Below are positions 1 through 8,662 of a stretch of DNA of 64,000 nucleotides, piece by piece. The notes under the pieces are model-generated. The model worked only from the letters and a program-made list of their open reading frames with translations. It searched no databases and was not told the origin of the DNA. Positions within the stretch are counted from its first letter, which is position 1; each line of letters opens with the position of its first letter. Made by a program: the position numbers and the translations under genes. This DNA comes from Bacteroides intestinalis (GTDB lineage Bacteria; Bacteroidota; Bacteroidia; Bacteroidales; Bacteroidaceae): the NCBI RefSeq assembly GCF_902364365.1, contig NZ_CABJDN010000008.1, forward strand, positions 238,542 through 302,541, given 5' to 3'.

Positions 1-351
1 AGTTCGTTCTCAACATGGATTTATTCCATTGCTTATAATACGGCGATTTCGGCAACCCGTAAGAAGAAATTCGATACTTTTGCCATGGATGATACGTTGC
101 TCGCCAACATTTCCGACCAACAAGTAGATGAAACGCTTAATGATGAAAGTGAGGAAATGATTATCAGATTAAACAGAGCCATAGAAAAACTAAACTCAGA
201 CGAACGTGCCTTGATTACCTTATTCTACTACGAAGAAAAGTCATTGAATGAAACTGCCCTGATTCTGGGCCTGACGGAAAGCAATGCAAAAGTAAAATTG
301 TATCGCATACGCAAAAAGATATATCTACTCATAAAACAAGAGGAAGTATGA
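1..351 (+). CDS. RNA polymerase ECF sigma factor, 3' part (5' end outside window)
   Basis: The frame is open from base 1, so the gene begins upstream. An in-frame ATG at 85 exists but is internal, because the residues before it (FSTWIYSIAYN, then ARKKK-like basic residues) are the end of sigma region 2. The C-terminal half is a sigma-70 region 4 helix-turn-helix (ALITLFYYEEKSLNETA, then LGLTESNAKVKLYRIRKK) that would contact the -35-type element. Group IV (ECF) sigma factors redirect RNA polymerase to a small regulon, often envelope stress. The stop overlaps the next ATG (ATGA at 348-351), so the two genes are translationally coupled. Family is certain; the regulon cannot be inferred. Confidence 0.9.
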   Translation, partial: SSFSTWIYSIAYNTAISATRKKKFDTFAMDDTLLANISDQQVDETLNDESEEMIIRLNRAIEKLNSDERALITLFYYEEKSLNETALILGLTESNAKVKLYRIRKKIYLLIKQEEV

Positions 352-722
352 ACGAAGAACAAAAAGACAAAGGGCTGAAAAAAGCCATAAAAGAGGAAAA
401 CGGATTTCGTCTACCTTCCAATTTCGCCTACCATACTATGAGGAAGGTGGAAGAAGCCGTACGCTTACGCGAAAAGAAATCGGAACGAAGAATGCTGTTT
501 GCTACGATAGCCGCTTCCATATTCTTAATAGGATGCTGCATTGCCGGATTAGTGATTTATTTCGGTAATACAATCAGAGAAGCCTTCACCCGGCCCGAAA
601 TACTGGAAACGGAAAAGATCCAAATTCCTTCATTCTATTTACTGATACTTATCGCAATGCCTCTGTTCCTTTTCTTTGACCACTGGATGAGAAAACGATA
701 TTTTAATAAGCATCACCCTTAA
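348..722 (+). CDS. Small membrane protein coupled to the ECF sigma gene
   Basis: This 124-residue protein has a charged cytoplasmic N-terminus (about residues 1-45, rich in Lys/Glu/Arg) followed by two hydrophobic segments near residues 48-72 and 93-111, and a short basic tail. I do not recognise a named family. Its position, overlapping the sigma gene by 4 nt, is the usual place for an anti-sigma factor, and the layout (cytosolic N-terminus, then membrane) would allow that. No zinc-binding HxxxCxxC anti-sigma motif is visible, so the role is inference. A strong hairpin terminator follows at 728. Confidence 0.75.
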   Translation: MNEEQKDKGLKKAIKEENGFRLPSNFAYHTMRKVEEAVRLREKKSERRMLFATIAASIFLIGCCIAGLVIYFGNTIREAFTRPEILETEKIQIPSFYLLILIAMPLFLFFDHWMRKRYFNKHHP

Positions 723-727
723 AGAGA

Positions 728-770
728 AAGCGAGGATATCCTTTGCAGGAGCATCCTCGCTTCACTTTTT
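728..770 (+). terminator. Rho-independent terminator, probably bidirectional
   Basis: A perfect 10-bp stem (728-737 with 753-762, core AAGCGAGGAT) is followed by CACTTTTTTA on the plus strand. It lies between the ECF operon and the 3' end of the minus-strand DUF1015 gene. On the minus strand it is followed by TTCTCTTTA, so it may serve both. Confidence 0.8.
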
Positions 771-781
771 TATTCCATATT

Positions 782-2029
782 TTAATTTAGCTTATGAATC
801 ACCAGCCCTGAACGTAGTTTCGGTTCAAACCACGTTGTCTTAGGCGGCATGATATTGCCTGTATCTGCAATATCCATCAATTGCTTCATGCTGACAGGAT
901 AAAGTGCCAAAGCCACTTTCATTTCACCACTGTCCACACGTTTCTTCAACTCACCCAAACCACGGATACCACCAACGAAATCAATACGTTTATCAGAACG
1001 CAGATCTTTGATACCGAGAACTTCATCCAGAATAAGGTTGGAAGAAATGGTAACATCCAGTACACCAATTGGATCATTATCGTTATAAGTACCCGGTTTA
1101 GCTGTCAGACTGTACCACTTACCATCCAGATAAAGGGAGAAATTATGCAAACCGGCAGGTTTATAGATTTCAGTGCCTTTTTCTTCTACTATGAAATTTT
1201 TGCTGACAGCAGTCAGAAATTGTTCAGGTGTCAAGCCATTCAAGTCTTTTACAACACGGTTGTAATCAATAATGGTTAGTTGGTTAGCAGGGAAACAAAC
1301 GGCCATGAAGTAATTATATTCTTCATTACCGGTATGATTTGCATTCTGCTTGGCTTTCTCCGCTCCAACCAAAGCAGCGGCGGCACTACGATGGTGTCCG
1401 TCGGCAATATAAAGAGCGGGCATCTTAGCAAACTCCTTCGTAATGGCATCAATGTCTTCCTGCTTATCAATAATCCAGAAAGTATGACCAAAGCCATCAC
1501 CGGGAGCAATGAAATCATATACCGGCTTTTCGGCTGTATAATGAGCGATAATAGCATCCAGAGTAGCATTGTCAGGATATGCAAAGAATACCGGCTCTAT
1601 ATTGGCATTATTCACACGGACATGTTTCATACGGTCTTCTTCCTTATCGCGACGGGTCAGCTCATGTTTCTTAATGACGCCATTCATATAATCAGGTACA
1701 TAGGCACCTACCACTAAACCATATTGCGTTTTCCCATTCATGGTCTGCGCATAGACGTAGTAGTTTTCTTTATCATCCTGCACCAGCCAGCCTTTGTCCT
1801 GAAACATCTGGAAGTTTTCAGCAGCTTTCTGATAAACACATTCATCGTGTTCGTCGGTACCTACGGGAAAATCTATTTCGGGTTTAATGATATGATACAA
1901 CGATTTTTCGTTTCCTTTTGCCTCTTCGCGCGCTTCTGCTGAGTTCAGCACATCATATGGGCGGGAAGCTACTTGCTCCACCAGATCCTGCGGTGGACGG
2001 ATACCTTTAAAAGGTTTAATTATTGCCAT
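782..2029 (-). CDS. DUF1015 family protein
   Basis: This 415-residue cytosolic protein begins MAIIKPFKGIRPPQDLVEQV, the recognisable DUF1015 start, and contains the conserved RPYDVL segment and ALYIADGHHRSAAA, a His/Asp-rich motif typical of the family. The biochemical activity of DUF1015 is not established. It is the last gene of a minus-strand cluster with serC, serA and a 64-residue membrane protein. DUF1015 genes are often found beside serine biosynthesis genes in Bacteroidetes, which suggests a link to serine or phosphoserine metabolism. That link is context only. Confidence 0.85.
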   Translation of the reverse strand: MAIIKPFKGIRPPQDLVEQVASRPYDVLNSAEAREEAKGNEKSLYHIIKPEIDFPVGTDEHDECVYQKAAENFQMFQDKGWLVQDDKENYYVYAQTMNGKTQYGLVVGAYVPDYMNGVIKKHELTRRDKEEDRMKHVRVNNANIEPVFFAYPDNATLDAIIAHYTAEKPVYDFIAPGDGFGHTFWIIDKQEDIDAITKEFAKMPALYIADGHHRSAAAALVGAEKAKQNANHTGNEEYNYFMAVCFPANQLTIIDYNRVVKDLNGLTPEQFLTAVSKNFIVEEKGTEIYKPAGLHNFSLYLDGKWYSLTAKPGTYNDNDPIGVLDVTISSNLILDEVLGIKDLRSDKRIDFVGGIRGLGELKKRVDSGEMKVALALYPVSMKQLMDIADTGNIMPPKTTWFEPKLRSGLVIHKLN

Positions 2030-2054
2030 AAGTCAAGGTGTGTGTTTTAATGGA

Positions 2055-2249
2055 TTATTGAGATTTCTTTTTCATGAAATGCGCAATCAAATAGATTGCA
2101 CTGCCTAATATCAACACAACAGATACGCCCTCGCAAAAGCCGAGGGCGAAATCTGAAAGTTCTTTTCTGAATATGCTGCTTAGTGCAAAAACACCAGCAC
2201 CTATCATCAGATAGACAACTGCAAATCTATAGGCAGTTTTACTAGTCAT
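2055..2249 (-). CDS. Small two-helix membrane protein in the ser cluster
   Basis: This 64-residue protein has two predicted membrane helices (about residues 8-26 and 33-58) and a Lys-rich C-terminus (MKKKSQ). No family was recognised. It sits 2 bp after the serA stop and 25 bp before the DUF1015 gene on the same strand, so it is almost certainly cotranscribed. The tight spacing and uninterrupted frame support a real gene. Confidence 0.7.
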   Translation of the reverse strand: MTSKTAYRFAVVYLMIGAGVFALSSIFRKELSDFALGFCEGVSVVLILGSAIYLIAHFMKKKSQ

Positions 2250-2251
2250 TC

Positions 2252-3175
2252 TTATTTCTTATTTACGCGGAATTTCTCACAACCATCTTTCAGGAAGCCA
2301 ACAATCTGCTGTGCAGCAGCAATACCTGCATTGATATTAGCTTCAGCAGTCTGTGCACCCATCTTCTTCGGTGTAGAGAAGTAACGTCCGGCAAACTTGG
2401 CAGCAAATGTTTCATGAGCTGCAGGCATAATATCCGTCATGTATTTCAAGTCACCACGTTCTTCCATCAACTGGATCAGTTCAGCTTCATTGATAACCTC
2501 TTTACGGGCAGTATTTACCAATACACCATTCTTCGGCATCTTGTTTACCAGAGCATAGTTGATAGAGTTCTTAGTATCAGCGGTAGCCGGAATATGCAAT
2601 GAAACTACGTTGCAAGTAGAATAGAGCTCATCAGCAGAGTCAACAGCTGTCACACCATCTTTTTCAATCACTTCTTTCGGGCAGAAAGCATCGAAAGCGT
2701 AGATTTCCATTCCGAAACCTTTAGCAATACGAGCTACATTACGACCTACATTACCATATGCATGGATACCCAGTTTCTTACCTTTCAGTTCCGTACCGGA
2801 AGTACCGTTATACATATTACGAACAGCCATCACCATCATACCGAAAGCAAGTTCAGCCACAGCATTTGAATTCTGTCCCGGAGTGTTCATTACGCATACA
2901 CCATGAGCAGTAGCTGCATCCAAGTCTACATTATCGTAGCCTGCACCTGCACGTACCACAATCTTCAGTTCTTTTGCAGCATCCAATACTGCGGCATCTA
3001 TAATGTCGCTACGGATAATGATGGCATTAGCATCTTTCACTGCGTCCAGCAACTGGGCTTTCTCTGTATATTTCTCCAACAAGGCAAGTTCATAACCTGC
3101 TGCTTCAATTTCTTTGCGAATACCGTCTACAGCTACTTTAGCGAACGGTTTGTCGGTTGCAATTAATACTTTCAT
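2252..3175 (-). CDS. serA: D-3-phosphoglycerate dehydrogenase (short type)
   Basis: This 307-residue D-isomer-specific 2-hydroxyacid dehydrogenase should oxidise 3-phosphoglycerate to 3-phosphohydroxypyruvate with NAD, the first step of serine synthesis. Visible motifs are VRAGAGYDNVD, the nucleotide-binding GNVGRNVARIAKGFG, and VNTARKEVINEAEL with the substrate Arg. It lacks the ACT regulatory domain of the long E. coli form. The usual catalytic Glu (PTEP) and His (TPHIGG) sites instead read MPAAHE and TPKKMGAQT, so the standard Glu-His pair is not present in its normal place. The assignment rests on the neighbouring serC gene. Confidence 0.9.
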   Translation of the reverse strand: MKVLIATDKPFAKVAVDGIRKEIEAAGYELALLEKYTEKAQLLDAVKDANAIIIRSDIIDAAVLDAAKELKIVVRAGAGYDNVDLDAATAHGVCVMNTPGQNSNAVAELAFGMMVMAVRNMYNGTSGTELKGKKLGIHAYGNVGRNVARIAKGFGMEIYAFDAFCPKEVIEKDGVTAVDSADELYSTCNVVSLHIPATADTKNSINYALVNKMPKNGVLVNTARKEVINEAELIQLMEERGDLKYMTDIMPAAHETFAAKFAGRYFSTPKKMGAQTAEANINAGIAAAQQIVGFLKDGCEKFRVNKK

Positions 3176-3200
3176 GATTCTTATGATATTAAAAAAGACT

Positions 3201-3274
3201 CACCACAGATTACACAGATTATCACAGATTTTAATCCTAAAACAATCTGTGCAGATCTGAGTAATCTGTGGTGA
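3201..3274. repeat. Long imperfect palindrome of the CACAGATTACACAGATT type
   Basis: Bases 3201-3234 and 3241-3274 form a nearly perfect inverted repeat (TCACCACAGATTACNCAGAT arms) with only a few bases of loop. It fills the space between serC and serA. Copies of CACAGATT are repeated inside each arm. It has no U-tract in the direction of transcription, so it is not a standard terminator, though it could attenuate or stabilise the serC-serA mRNA. Confidence 0.75.
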
Positions 3275-3284
3275 ATAAATATTA

Positions 3285-4352
3285 TTAATGAAGTTTCTCA
3301 AATTCCTGCATACAGTCAATCAAAGCTTGTACGCTTTCCTTCGGCATAGCATTGTAGCAAGATGCACGGAAACCACCCACTGAACGGTGTCCTTTGATAC
3401 CTACCATACCTCTTTCTGTTGCAAACTTCATGAAATCAGCTTCCAGTTCTTTGTATTCGGGAGCCATCACGAAGCAGATGTTCATACGTGAACGGTCTTC
3501 TTTAGCAGCTGTACCTACAAACATTTTGTTACGGTCGATTTCAGCATACAACATATCTGCCTTTTCAGTAGCACGACGTTCCATTTCTTTCACACCACCC
3601 TGTGCCTTGATCCAACGTAAAGTCTGCAGTGCAGCATAGATTGGAACAACCGGAGGAGTATTGAACATAGAACCACTGTCAATATGTGTCTGATAATTCA
3701 ACATTGTCGGGATATAGCGGGATACTTTACCCAAAGCGTCATTCTTCACGATAACAAATGTAACACCGGAAGGAGCCAGATTCTTCTGTGCACCACCATA
3801 GATACAAATATATTTAGACACGTCAATAGGACGGGAGAAAATATCAGAAGACATATCGGCAATCATCGGAACGTTTACATTCAAATCTTCCTTAAGTTCA
3901 GTACCATAAATAGTGTTGTTGGTTGTGATGTGGAAATAATCAGCATCAGCAGGTACTGTATAGTCCTTCGGAATATAAGTATAAGTAGATTCAGCGGAAG
4001 AAGCGACTTCAACTACTTCACCGAATGCTTTGGCTTCTTTCATGGCTTTTTTGGCCCATACACCTGTATTCAGGTAAGCAGCTTTCTTTTCAAGGAAGTT
4101 GAAGGGTACCATGCAGAATTCCAAACTGGCACCACCGCCCAAGAACAGTACCGAATACCCTTCAGGGATATTAAGTAATTCTTTGAATAGTGCTACAGCT
4201 TCATCCACAACGGGTTGAAAGTCTTTAGCACGGTGGCTGATTTCCATCAGTGAGAGGCCTGAACCATTGAAATCGAGAATAGCTTTTGCCGTATCCTCAA
4301 TCACCTCACGAGGAAGAATAGAAGGTCCTGCATTGAAATTATGCTTTTTCAT
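3285..4352 (-). CDS. serC: Phosphoserine aminotransferase
   Basis: The 355-residue PLP-dependent transaminase converts 3-phosphohydroxypyruvate and glutamate to phosphoserine. I start it at [14 protein letters not shown] (4352), because the NFNAGPs segment is the canonical N-terminus. An ATG 24 nt further upstream is less likely. Visible features are the phosphate-binding [10 protein letters not shown], the PLP lysine in [12 protein letters not shown], and the C-terminal [18 protein letters not shown]. It is the first gene of the cluster serC-serA-small membrane protein-DUF1015, with a promoter candidate at 4405-4435. Confidence 0.96.
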   Translation of the reverse strand: MKKHNFNAGPSILPREVIEDTAKAILDFNGSGLSLMEISHRAKDFQPVVDEAVALFKELLNIPEGYSVLFLGGGASLEFCMVPFNFLEKKAAYLNTGVWAKKAMKEAKAFGEVVEVASSAESTYTYIPKDYTVPADADYFHITTNNTIYGTELKEDLNVNVPMIADMSSDIFSRPIDVSKYICIYGGAQKNLAPSGVTFVIVKNDALGKVSRYIPTMLNYQTHIDSGSMFNTPPVVPIYAALQTLRWIKAQGGVKEMERRATEKADMLYAEIDRNKMFVGTAAKEDRSRMNICFVMAPEYKELEADFMKFATERGMVGIKGHRSVGGFRASCYNAMPKESVQALIDCMQEFEKLH

Positions 4353-4404
4353 TTGAAGTTTGTTTTGGTTATACAATTTCGTTCATTAGTGTCTTTAGAC
4401 CTTG

Positions 4405-4435
4405 CGAAATTACGGAAATATTTCTTTAAAACAAA
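4405..4435 (-). promoter_or_regulatory. Bacteroides-type promoter for serC
   Basis: On the minus strand TTTG (4432-4435) is followed after 19 bp by TAATTTCG (4405-4412), one base from the TAnnTTTG -7 consensus. The serC ATG lies about 50 bp downstream. Confidence 0.6.
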
Positions 4436-4535
4436 CCTTTCATAATGAAATTCCATTTTAATAGCGCATTTAGCTTACTTTTTAATGGTTTATACAGGAT
4501 ATATGCACCATTTTGTTATCCATACTTATCAAGAA

Positions 4536-4564
4536 CAATACTTTTAGAGAAACTAAAAGTATTG
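4536..4564. repeat. 12-bp perfect hairpin downstream of dbpA
   Basis: CAATACTTTTAG (4536-4547) pairs with CTAAAAGTATTG (4553-4564) around a 5-nt loop. It lies 63 nt past the minus-strand helicase stop. The following minus-strand bases (TTCTTGATAAG) make a weak terminator possible. Confidence 0.45.
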
Positions 4565-4626
4565 AGGATTTATTACTTCATATTCAGAAGAATATGTGCA
4601 AATAAAGTGAATATTTATAAGAAAAC

Positions 4627-5970
4627 TTACTTAGCCTCCTCTATTATCGTCTTTATTCCTTTGATTTTTTCACCACGTATCAGCGTAAGCAATTGCTTTA
4701 TTTTGCTACGGCGCACAGCTACAAAAGCATAATGTTCTTTCACATCTACCTGTCCGACGTCTTCACGTGCCATTCCACCTTTCTTATATAGGAAACCTAC
4801 AATATCGATTTTATTCAATTTATCTTTTTTTCCTTTACCAATATATAATGTAGCCCAACGAGGTTTAGCAGGCTTAGGAAGCACCTCCGGAAATTCGTAA
4901 GTATCAATATTGTCAGAAATATATTCCGGTACAAATTCTTCTTCGTGCAGAATCAAATAGGCGTTTCCTGATGCCTCCCAACGCGCCGTACGTCCATTAC
5001 GATGAGTGTAGGCTTCTTCATTCACGGGAGGATGATAATGCACCACATTTTCGATGCCCGGAATATCCAGTCCGCGGGCAGCAAGATCGGTAGAAATTAA
5101 TACTGAACAACTACCATTGCGGAATTTGTAGAGTGCTCGCTCACGGTCAGGCTGTTCCATACCCCCGTGAAACATATCACACGGGAACTTCTTAGCTTGC
5201 AGGTATCCGGTGACGCGCTCCACACTATCACGATAGTTACAAAATACAAGAGTGGAATGATAACCAAGCGTACAAAGCAAATTGTACAGTGTTTCCAGTT
5301 TATCTTTTTCGGGAGAAATAACTTTATGTAACTTCAGACGAGGGGCAAGAGCATCGGGATCAAGAAAATTAAGCTTAACCAGTTGAGAACTGAAGGCTGA
5401 AGATTGGGAATCCCCTCCCACTCCGGCAAATTGTGGAATTTCCTCGGCATCTGTAGCTGAAAGTAATATACGCTTTTTTAATGAAGGCAATTGTCCGATA
5501 ACTTCCGCCATCTCGTCATGGAAACCAAATTCAAGACATTTATCAAACTCATCTATTACTAATGTAGTAACAGTACCCGCATCAAAATTCTCTTTTCTCA
5601 AATGATCGTTCATTCGCCCCGGTGTACCGATAATGACTGAAGGATTGATTCCTTTCATCGTCCTATGTTCCTCCATAGCAGGACGGCCACCATAACAACT
5701 CATAGCCTTAAAGGGAGTTCCCATGGATTTAAATACAGTTTCAATTTGCAATGCCAGTTCCCGCGAAGGTACCAACACAACGGCCTGTACACCTTGCACA
5801 TTCGTCTTTAATGATTGTACCAACGGGAGAAGAAAAGCCAGTGTTTTACCCGAGCCTGTAGGTGAGAGTAGCACCAAATCTTTATTTTCATGATAAACCT
5901 CCCGAGTTGCCTCCTGCATCGGGGTGAGTTGTTCTATTTGCAGATTACGCAGTATATCCTGAATTTCCAT
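4627..5970 (-). CDS. dbpA: DEAD-box RNA helicase, DbpA type
   Basis: This 447-residue ATP-dependent RNA helicase has the Q motif, Walker A SPTGSGKT, PSRELALQ, GTPGRM, SATDAEE (motif III), STDLAARGLD and HRNGRTAR. Motif II reads D-E-F-D at residues 140-143 rather than DEAD. The C-terminal about 75 residues (from RWATLYIGKGKKDKLNK) match the DbpA RNA-binding domain, which in E. coli DbpA recognises 23S rRNA hairpin 92, so a role in 50S ribosome maturation is likely. It has its own -7 box at 5994-6001, overlapping the U-tract of the nqr terminator. Confidence 0.9.
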   Translation of the reverse strand: MEIQDILRNLQIEQLTPMQEATREVYHENKDLVLLSPTGSGKTLAFLLPLVQSLKTNVQGVQAVVLVPSRELALQIETVFKSMGTPFKAMSCYGGRPAMEEHRTMKGINPSVIIGTPGRMNDHLRKENFDAGTVTTLVIDEFDKCLEFGFHDEMAEVIGQLPSLKKRILLSATDAEEIPQFAGVGGDSQSSAFSSQLVKLNFLDPDALAPRLKLHKVISPEKDKLETLYNLLCTLGYHSTLVFCNYRDSVERVTGYLQAKKFPCDMFHGGMEQPDRERALYKFRNGSCSVLISTDLAARGLDIPGIENVVHYHPPVNEEAYTHRNGRTARWEASGNAYLILHEEEFVPEYISDNIDTYEFPEVLPKPAKPRWATLYIGKGKKDKLNKIDIVGFLYKKGGMAREDVGQVDVKEHYAFVAVRRSKIKQLLTLIRGEKIKGIKTIIEEAK

Positions 5971-5993
5971 AACATTCTTTTTCGATAACGGGT

Positions 5994-6001
5994 CAAAGAT
6001 A
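5994..6001 (-). promoter_or_regulatory. -7 box for dbpA
   Basis: TATCTTTG on the minus strand, 24 bp upstream of the helicase ATG, fits TAnnTTTG. No clear TTTG lies 19-21 bp further upstream. Confidence 0.45.
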
Positions 6002-6041
6002 ACAAAAAAACTCCTGCGTAGCCGTAGCCTTGCAGGAGTTT
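6001..6041 (-). terminator. Terminator of the nqr operon
   Basis: GAAACTCCTGC-type stem (6032-6041 with 6008-6017, 10 bp) with a 14-nt loop, followed on the minus strand by TTTTTTGTTATC. It lies 38 bp past the nqrF stop. Confidence 0.88.
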
Positions 6042-6079
6042 CTACAAATATCGAAGTTTTTTATAAATCTTGCCTAATT

Positions 6080-7354
6080 TTATCCGCCGAAGTTATCGAA
6101 CATCAAGTTCTGAGCCGGAACACCAAGATCGTCGAGCATCTTCTCAACAGCCTTCGACATCGGACCAGGACCACACATGTAATATTCAATATCTTCAGGA
6201 GCTTCATGGTCTTTCAGGTATGTATTGTAAATTACCTGATGAACGAAGCCCGGAGTATACTTCACGCCTGCTGCATCTGCTGCGGGATCCGGACGGTCTA
6301 ATGCCAGATGGAACGTAAAGTTCGGGAAATCTTTCTCAATTTGCAGGAAGTCTTCCAGATAGAATACTTCGTTTAGGGCACGTGCACCGTAGAAGTAAGT
6401 CATCTTACGGTCAGTAGTATGCAATGTCTTCGTCAAGTGCATGATTTGCGCACGCAACGGAGCCATACCGGCACCACCACCAATCCACATCATTTCCTTC
6501 TTAGAGTCGAATATCGGGTGGAAATCTCCGTAAGGACCACTCATGATTACCTTATCACCCGGTTTCAAAGTGAAGATATAAGAAGAAGCGATACCTGCAG
6601 GCACATCCATAAAGCCTTGTCCCTGATCTTTCGGCTTGAACGGCGGAGTTGCGATACGTACCGTCAACATGATACGGTCACCTTCTGCCGGATAGTTAGC
6701 CATAGAATAAGCACGGATCGTTTCTTCGTTATTGTCACACTTCAATGTGAACAAACCGAATTTTTCCCATGCAGGCAAGTACTCGTCACCAATCAGACTC
6801 TTATCAATGTCCTTGTTATAGTCCATTGAATATTTAGGAATCTTGATCTGTGCATAAGAACCCGGGATAAAATCCATGTGCTCGCCTTTAGGCAACGCAA
6901 CGATGAACTCTTTGATGAACGTAGCCACATTCTTGTTGGAAATAACTTCGCATTCCCACTCTTTTACACCAAGTACAGACTCATCGATCTTGATAGCCAT
7001 ATCGCTCTTCACTTTCACTTGGCAACCCAGACGCCAGTGATCCTGTACTTGCTTACGGCTAAAATGAGGAACCTCAGACGGCAGAATCTCACCGCCACCA
7101 TCCAGTACCTGGCATTTACACTGTCCGCAAGAGCCCTTACCACCACAAGCGGAAGAAAGGAATACTCCATTTACAGACAATGTGTTCAGTAACGTAGAAC
7201 CAGACTCCACATCCAGTACATTGTCACCGTTTATAGTCAGTTTTACATTACCCGAGGGCACCAGGAAATTCTTGGCAACCAACAGGATAACGACAAGCAG
7301 CAGAATAACCACCAGGAATACTCCAATGCTCGCTAATATTAAATTCATATCCAT
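6080..7354 (-). CDS. nqrF: Na+-translocating NADH:quinone reductase subunit F
   Basis: NqrF (424 residues) is the NADH-oxidising entry point of the sodium-pumping NQR complex. An N-terminal membrane anchor (about residues 7-28) is followed by a 2Fe-2S ferredoxin domain with ligands C70, C76, C79 and C111 (ACGGKGSCGQC). Then comes a ferredoxin-reductase-type module with FAD-binding RAYSMANYP and NADH-binding GGGAGMAPLRAQI, ending in the family's YYMCGPGPM and a terminal FDNFGG. It is the last gene of the operon nqrABCDEF, 19 bp after nqrE. Confidence 0.97.
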   Translation of the reverse strand: MDMNLILASIGVFLVVILLLVVILLVAKNFLVPSGNVKLTINGDNVLDVESGSTLLNTLSVNGVFLSSACGGKGSCGQCKCQVLDGGGEILPSEVPHFSRKQVQDHWRLGCQVKVKSDMAIKIDESVLGVKEWECEVISNKNVATFIKEFIVALPKGEHMDFIPGSYAQIKIPKYSMDYNKDIDKSLIGDEYLPAWEKFGLFTLKCDNNEETIRAYSMANYPAEGDRIMLTVRIATPPFKPKDQGQGFMDVPAGIASSYIFTLKPGDKVIMSGPYGDFHPIFDSKKEMMWIGGGAGMAPLRAQIMHLTKTLHTTDRKMTYFYGARALNEVFYLEDFLQIEKDFPNFTFHLALDRPDPAADAAGVKYTPGFVHQVIYNTYLKDHEAPEDIEYYMCGPGPMSKAVEKMLDDLGVPAQNLMFDNFGG

Positions 7355-7373
7355 TGTTTTATTCCTTTCTTTA

Positions 7374-8000
7374 TTAGATGTTCAAACCAGAGAAACACAT
7401 GAATGCCATTGCCATCAGACCTACTGTAATAAAAGTGATACCTAAACCTTTCAGTGCATCGGGTACGTCAGAGTAAGCCATTTTCTCACGGATAGCTGCC
7501 AGACCTACAATGGCCAATAACCAACCAATACCGGAACCCAATGCATAAGAGATGGCATCCCAAATGTCACCGATGTACTTCGGATCACTCTCACCTACAT
7601 TGATGCGCTGCTGCATGAACAGAGAAGCACCCATGATGGCACAGTTTACAGCAATCAGCGGCAGGAAGATACCCAGTGAAGCGTAGAGAGAAGGACTAAA
7701 ACGTTCCACAACCATCTCCACCAACTGCACGATACCGGCAATTACGGCAATAAAAAGGATAAAACTCAAGAAGCTGAGGTCAACGCCATCAATAATAGCA
7801 TTGGCAGCCAGCACCTTGGTCTGCAATAAATAGTTGACCGGAAGCGTAACCACCAATACGAAAGTTACGGCGATACCCAGTCCTACAGCAGTTTTCACAT
7901 TCTTGGATACAGCTAAGTAAGAGCACATACCCAGGAAGAATGCAAATATCATGTTGTCCACAAATATGGAGCGGACAAATAAACTTATTAAATGTTCCAT
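7374..8000 (-). CDS. nqrE: Na+-translocating NADH:quinone reductase subunit E
   Basis: This 208-residue integral membrane subunit has six hydrophobic segments and the recognisable start [20 protein letters not shown]. Conserved NqrE stretches include [15 protein letters not shown] and [13 protein letters not shown]. The Cys residues in MCSY and VNCAI match those that hold the intramembrane 2Fe-2S centre between NqrD and NqrE. It is the fifth gene of the operon. Confidence 0.97.
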   Translation of the reverse strand: MEHLISLFVRSIFVDNMIFAFFLGMCSYLAVSKNVKTAVGLGIAVTFVLVVTLPVNYLLQTKVLAANAIIDGVDLSFLSFILFIAVIAGIVQLVEMVVERFSPSLYASLGIFLPLIAVNCAIMGASLFMQQRINVGESDPKYIGDIWDAISYALGSGIGWLLAIVGLAAIREKMAYSDVPDALKGLGITFITVGLMAMAFMCFSGLNI

Positions 8001-8022
8001 AATTCTTTCTGTTTACTAGTGA

Positions 8023-8658
8023 TTACTTTTCTTGCAATTCTTTGTGACGAGCACGTTGATACCAAATGATACAAGCGCAGATGATCAAAGCCATCGGCGG
8101 CATCAGCATCAAACCATTGTTCACATAACCCAAGTTTGTCAGCCATTCATGGTTCAATATATTGAAACCGAGCAATGTACCCGAGCCTAATAGTTCACGG
8201 AAGAAAGCTACGATAATCAAAATCTTAGCATATCCCAAACCGTTACCTATACCATCCAGGCAAGATTCCCACGGACCGTTCTGCATGGCAAATGCTTCCA
8301 GACGTCCCATCAGGATACAGTTTGTAATAATCAAACCTACATAAACAGAAAGTTGTACACTTACGTCATAAGCAAACGCTTTCAATATTTCACTCACAAT
8401 GGTTACCAAAGCAGCTACCACAACCAACTGAACAATGATACGGATACGGTTGGGGATGGTCTTGCGCAACAATGAAATAACCACATTGGCAAAAGCCGTA
8501 ATCACTGTTACCGAAAGACCCATTACGATGGCGGGTTCCAGTTTGGCAGTTACAGCCAATGCAGAACAAATACCCAGTACCTGTACGGTAACAGGATTGT
8601 TCATGCCCAGCGGAGTTGAGAATACTTCTCTATTTTTCTTTGAAAATAACTGTCCCAT
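8023..8658 (-). CDS. nqrD: Na+-translocating NADH:quinone reductase subunit D
   Basis: NqrD is a 211-residue membrane subunit paralogous to NqrE, with [16 protein letters not shown] and [17 protein letters not shown] carrying the two expected Cys residues. I start it at [13 protein letters not shown] (8658), 4 bp after the nqrC stop, because this matches the family N-terminus and is preceded by a GAGGA stretch. An upstream ATG at 8676 would overlap nqrC. Confidence 0.95.
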   Translation of the reverse strand: MGQLFSKKNREVFSTPLGMNNPVTVQVLGICSALAVTAKLEPAIVMGLSVTVITAFANVVISLLRKTIPNRIRIIVQLVVVAALVTIVSEILKAFAYDVSVQLSVYVGLIITNCILMGRLEAFAMQNGPWESCLDGIGNGLGYAKILIIVAFFRELLGSGTLLGFNILNHEWLTNLGYVNNGLMLMPPMALIICACIIWYQRARHKELQEK

Positions 8659-8662
8659 ATCC

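Noticed and set aside
4445..4732. 95-codon plus-strand frame
   Set aside because: It runs into the antisense of dbpA and is AT-rich with no recognisable domain.
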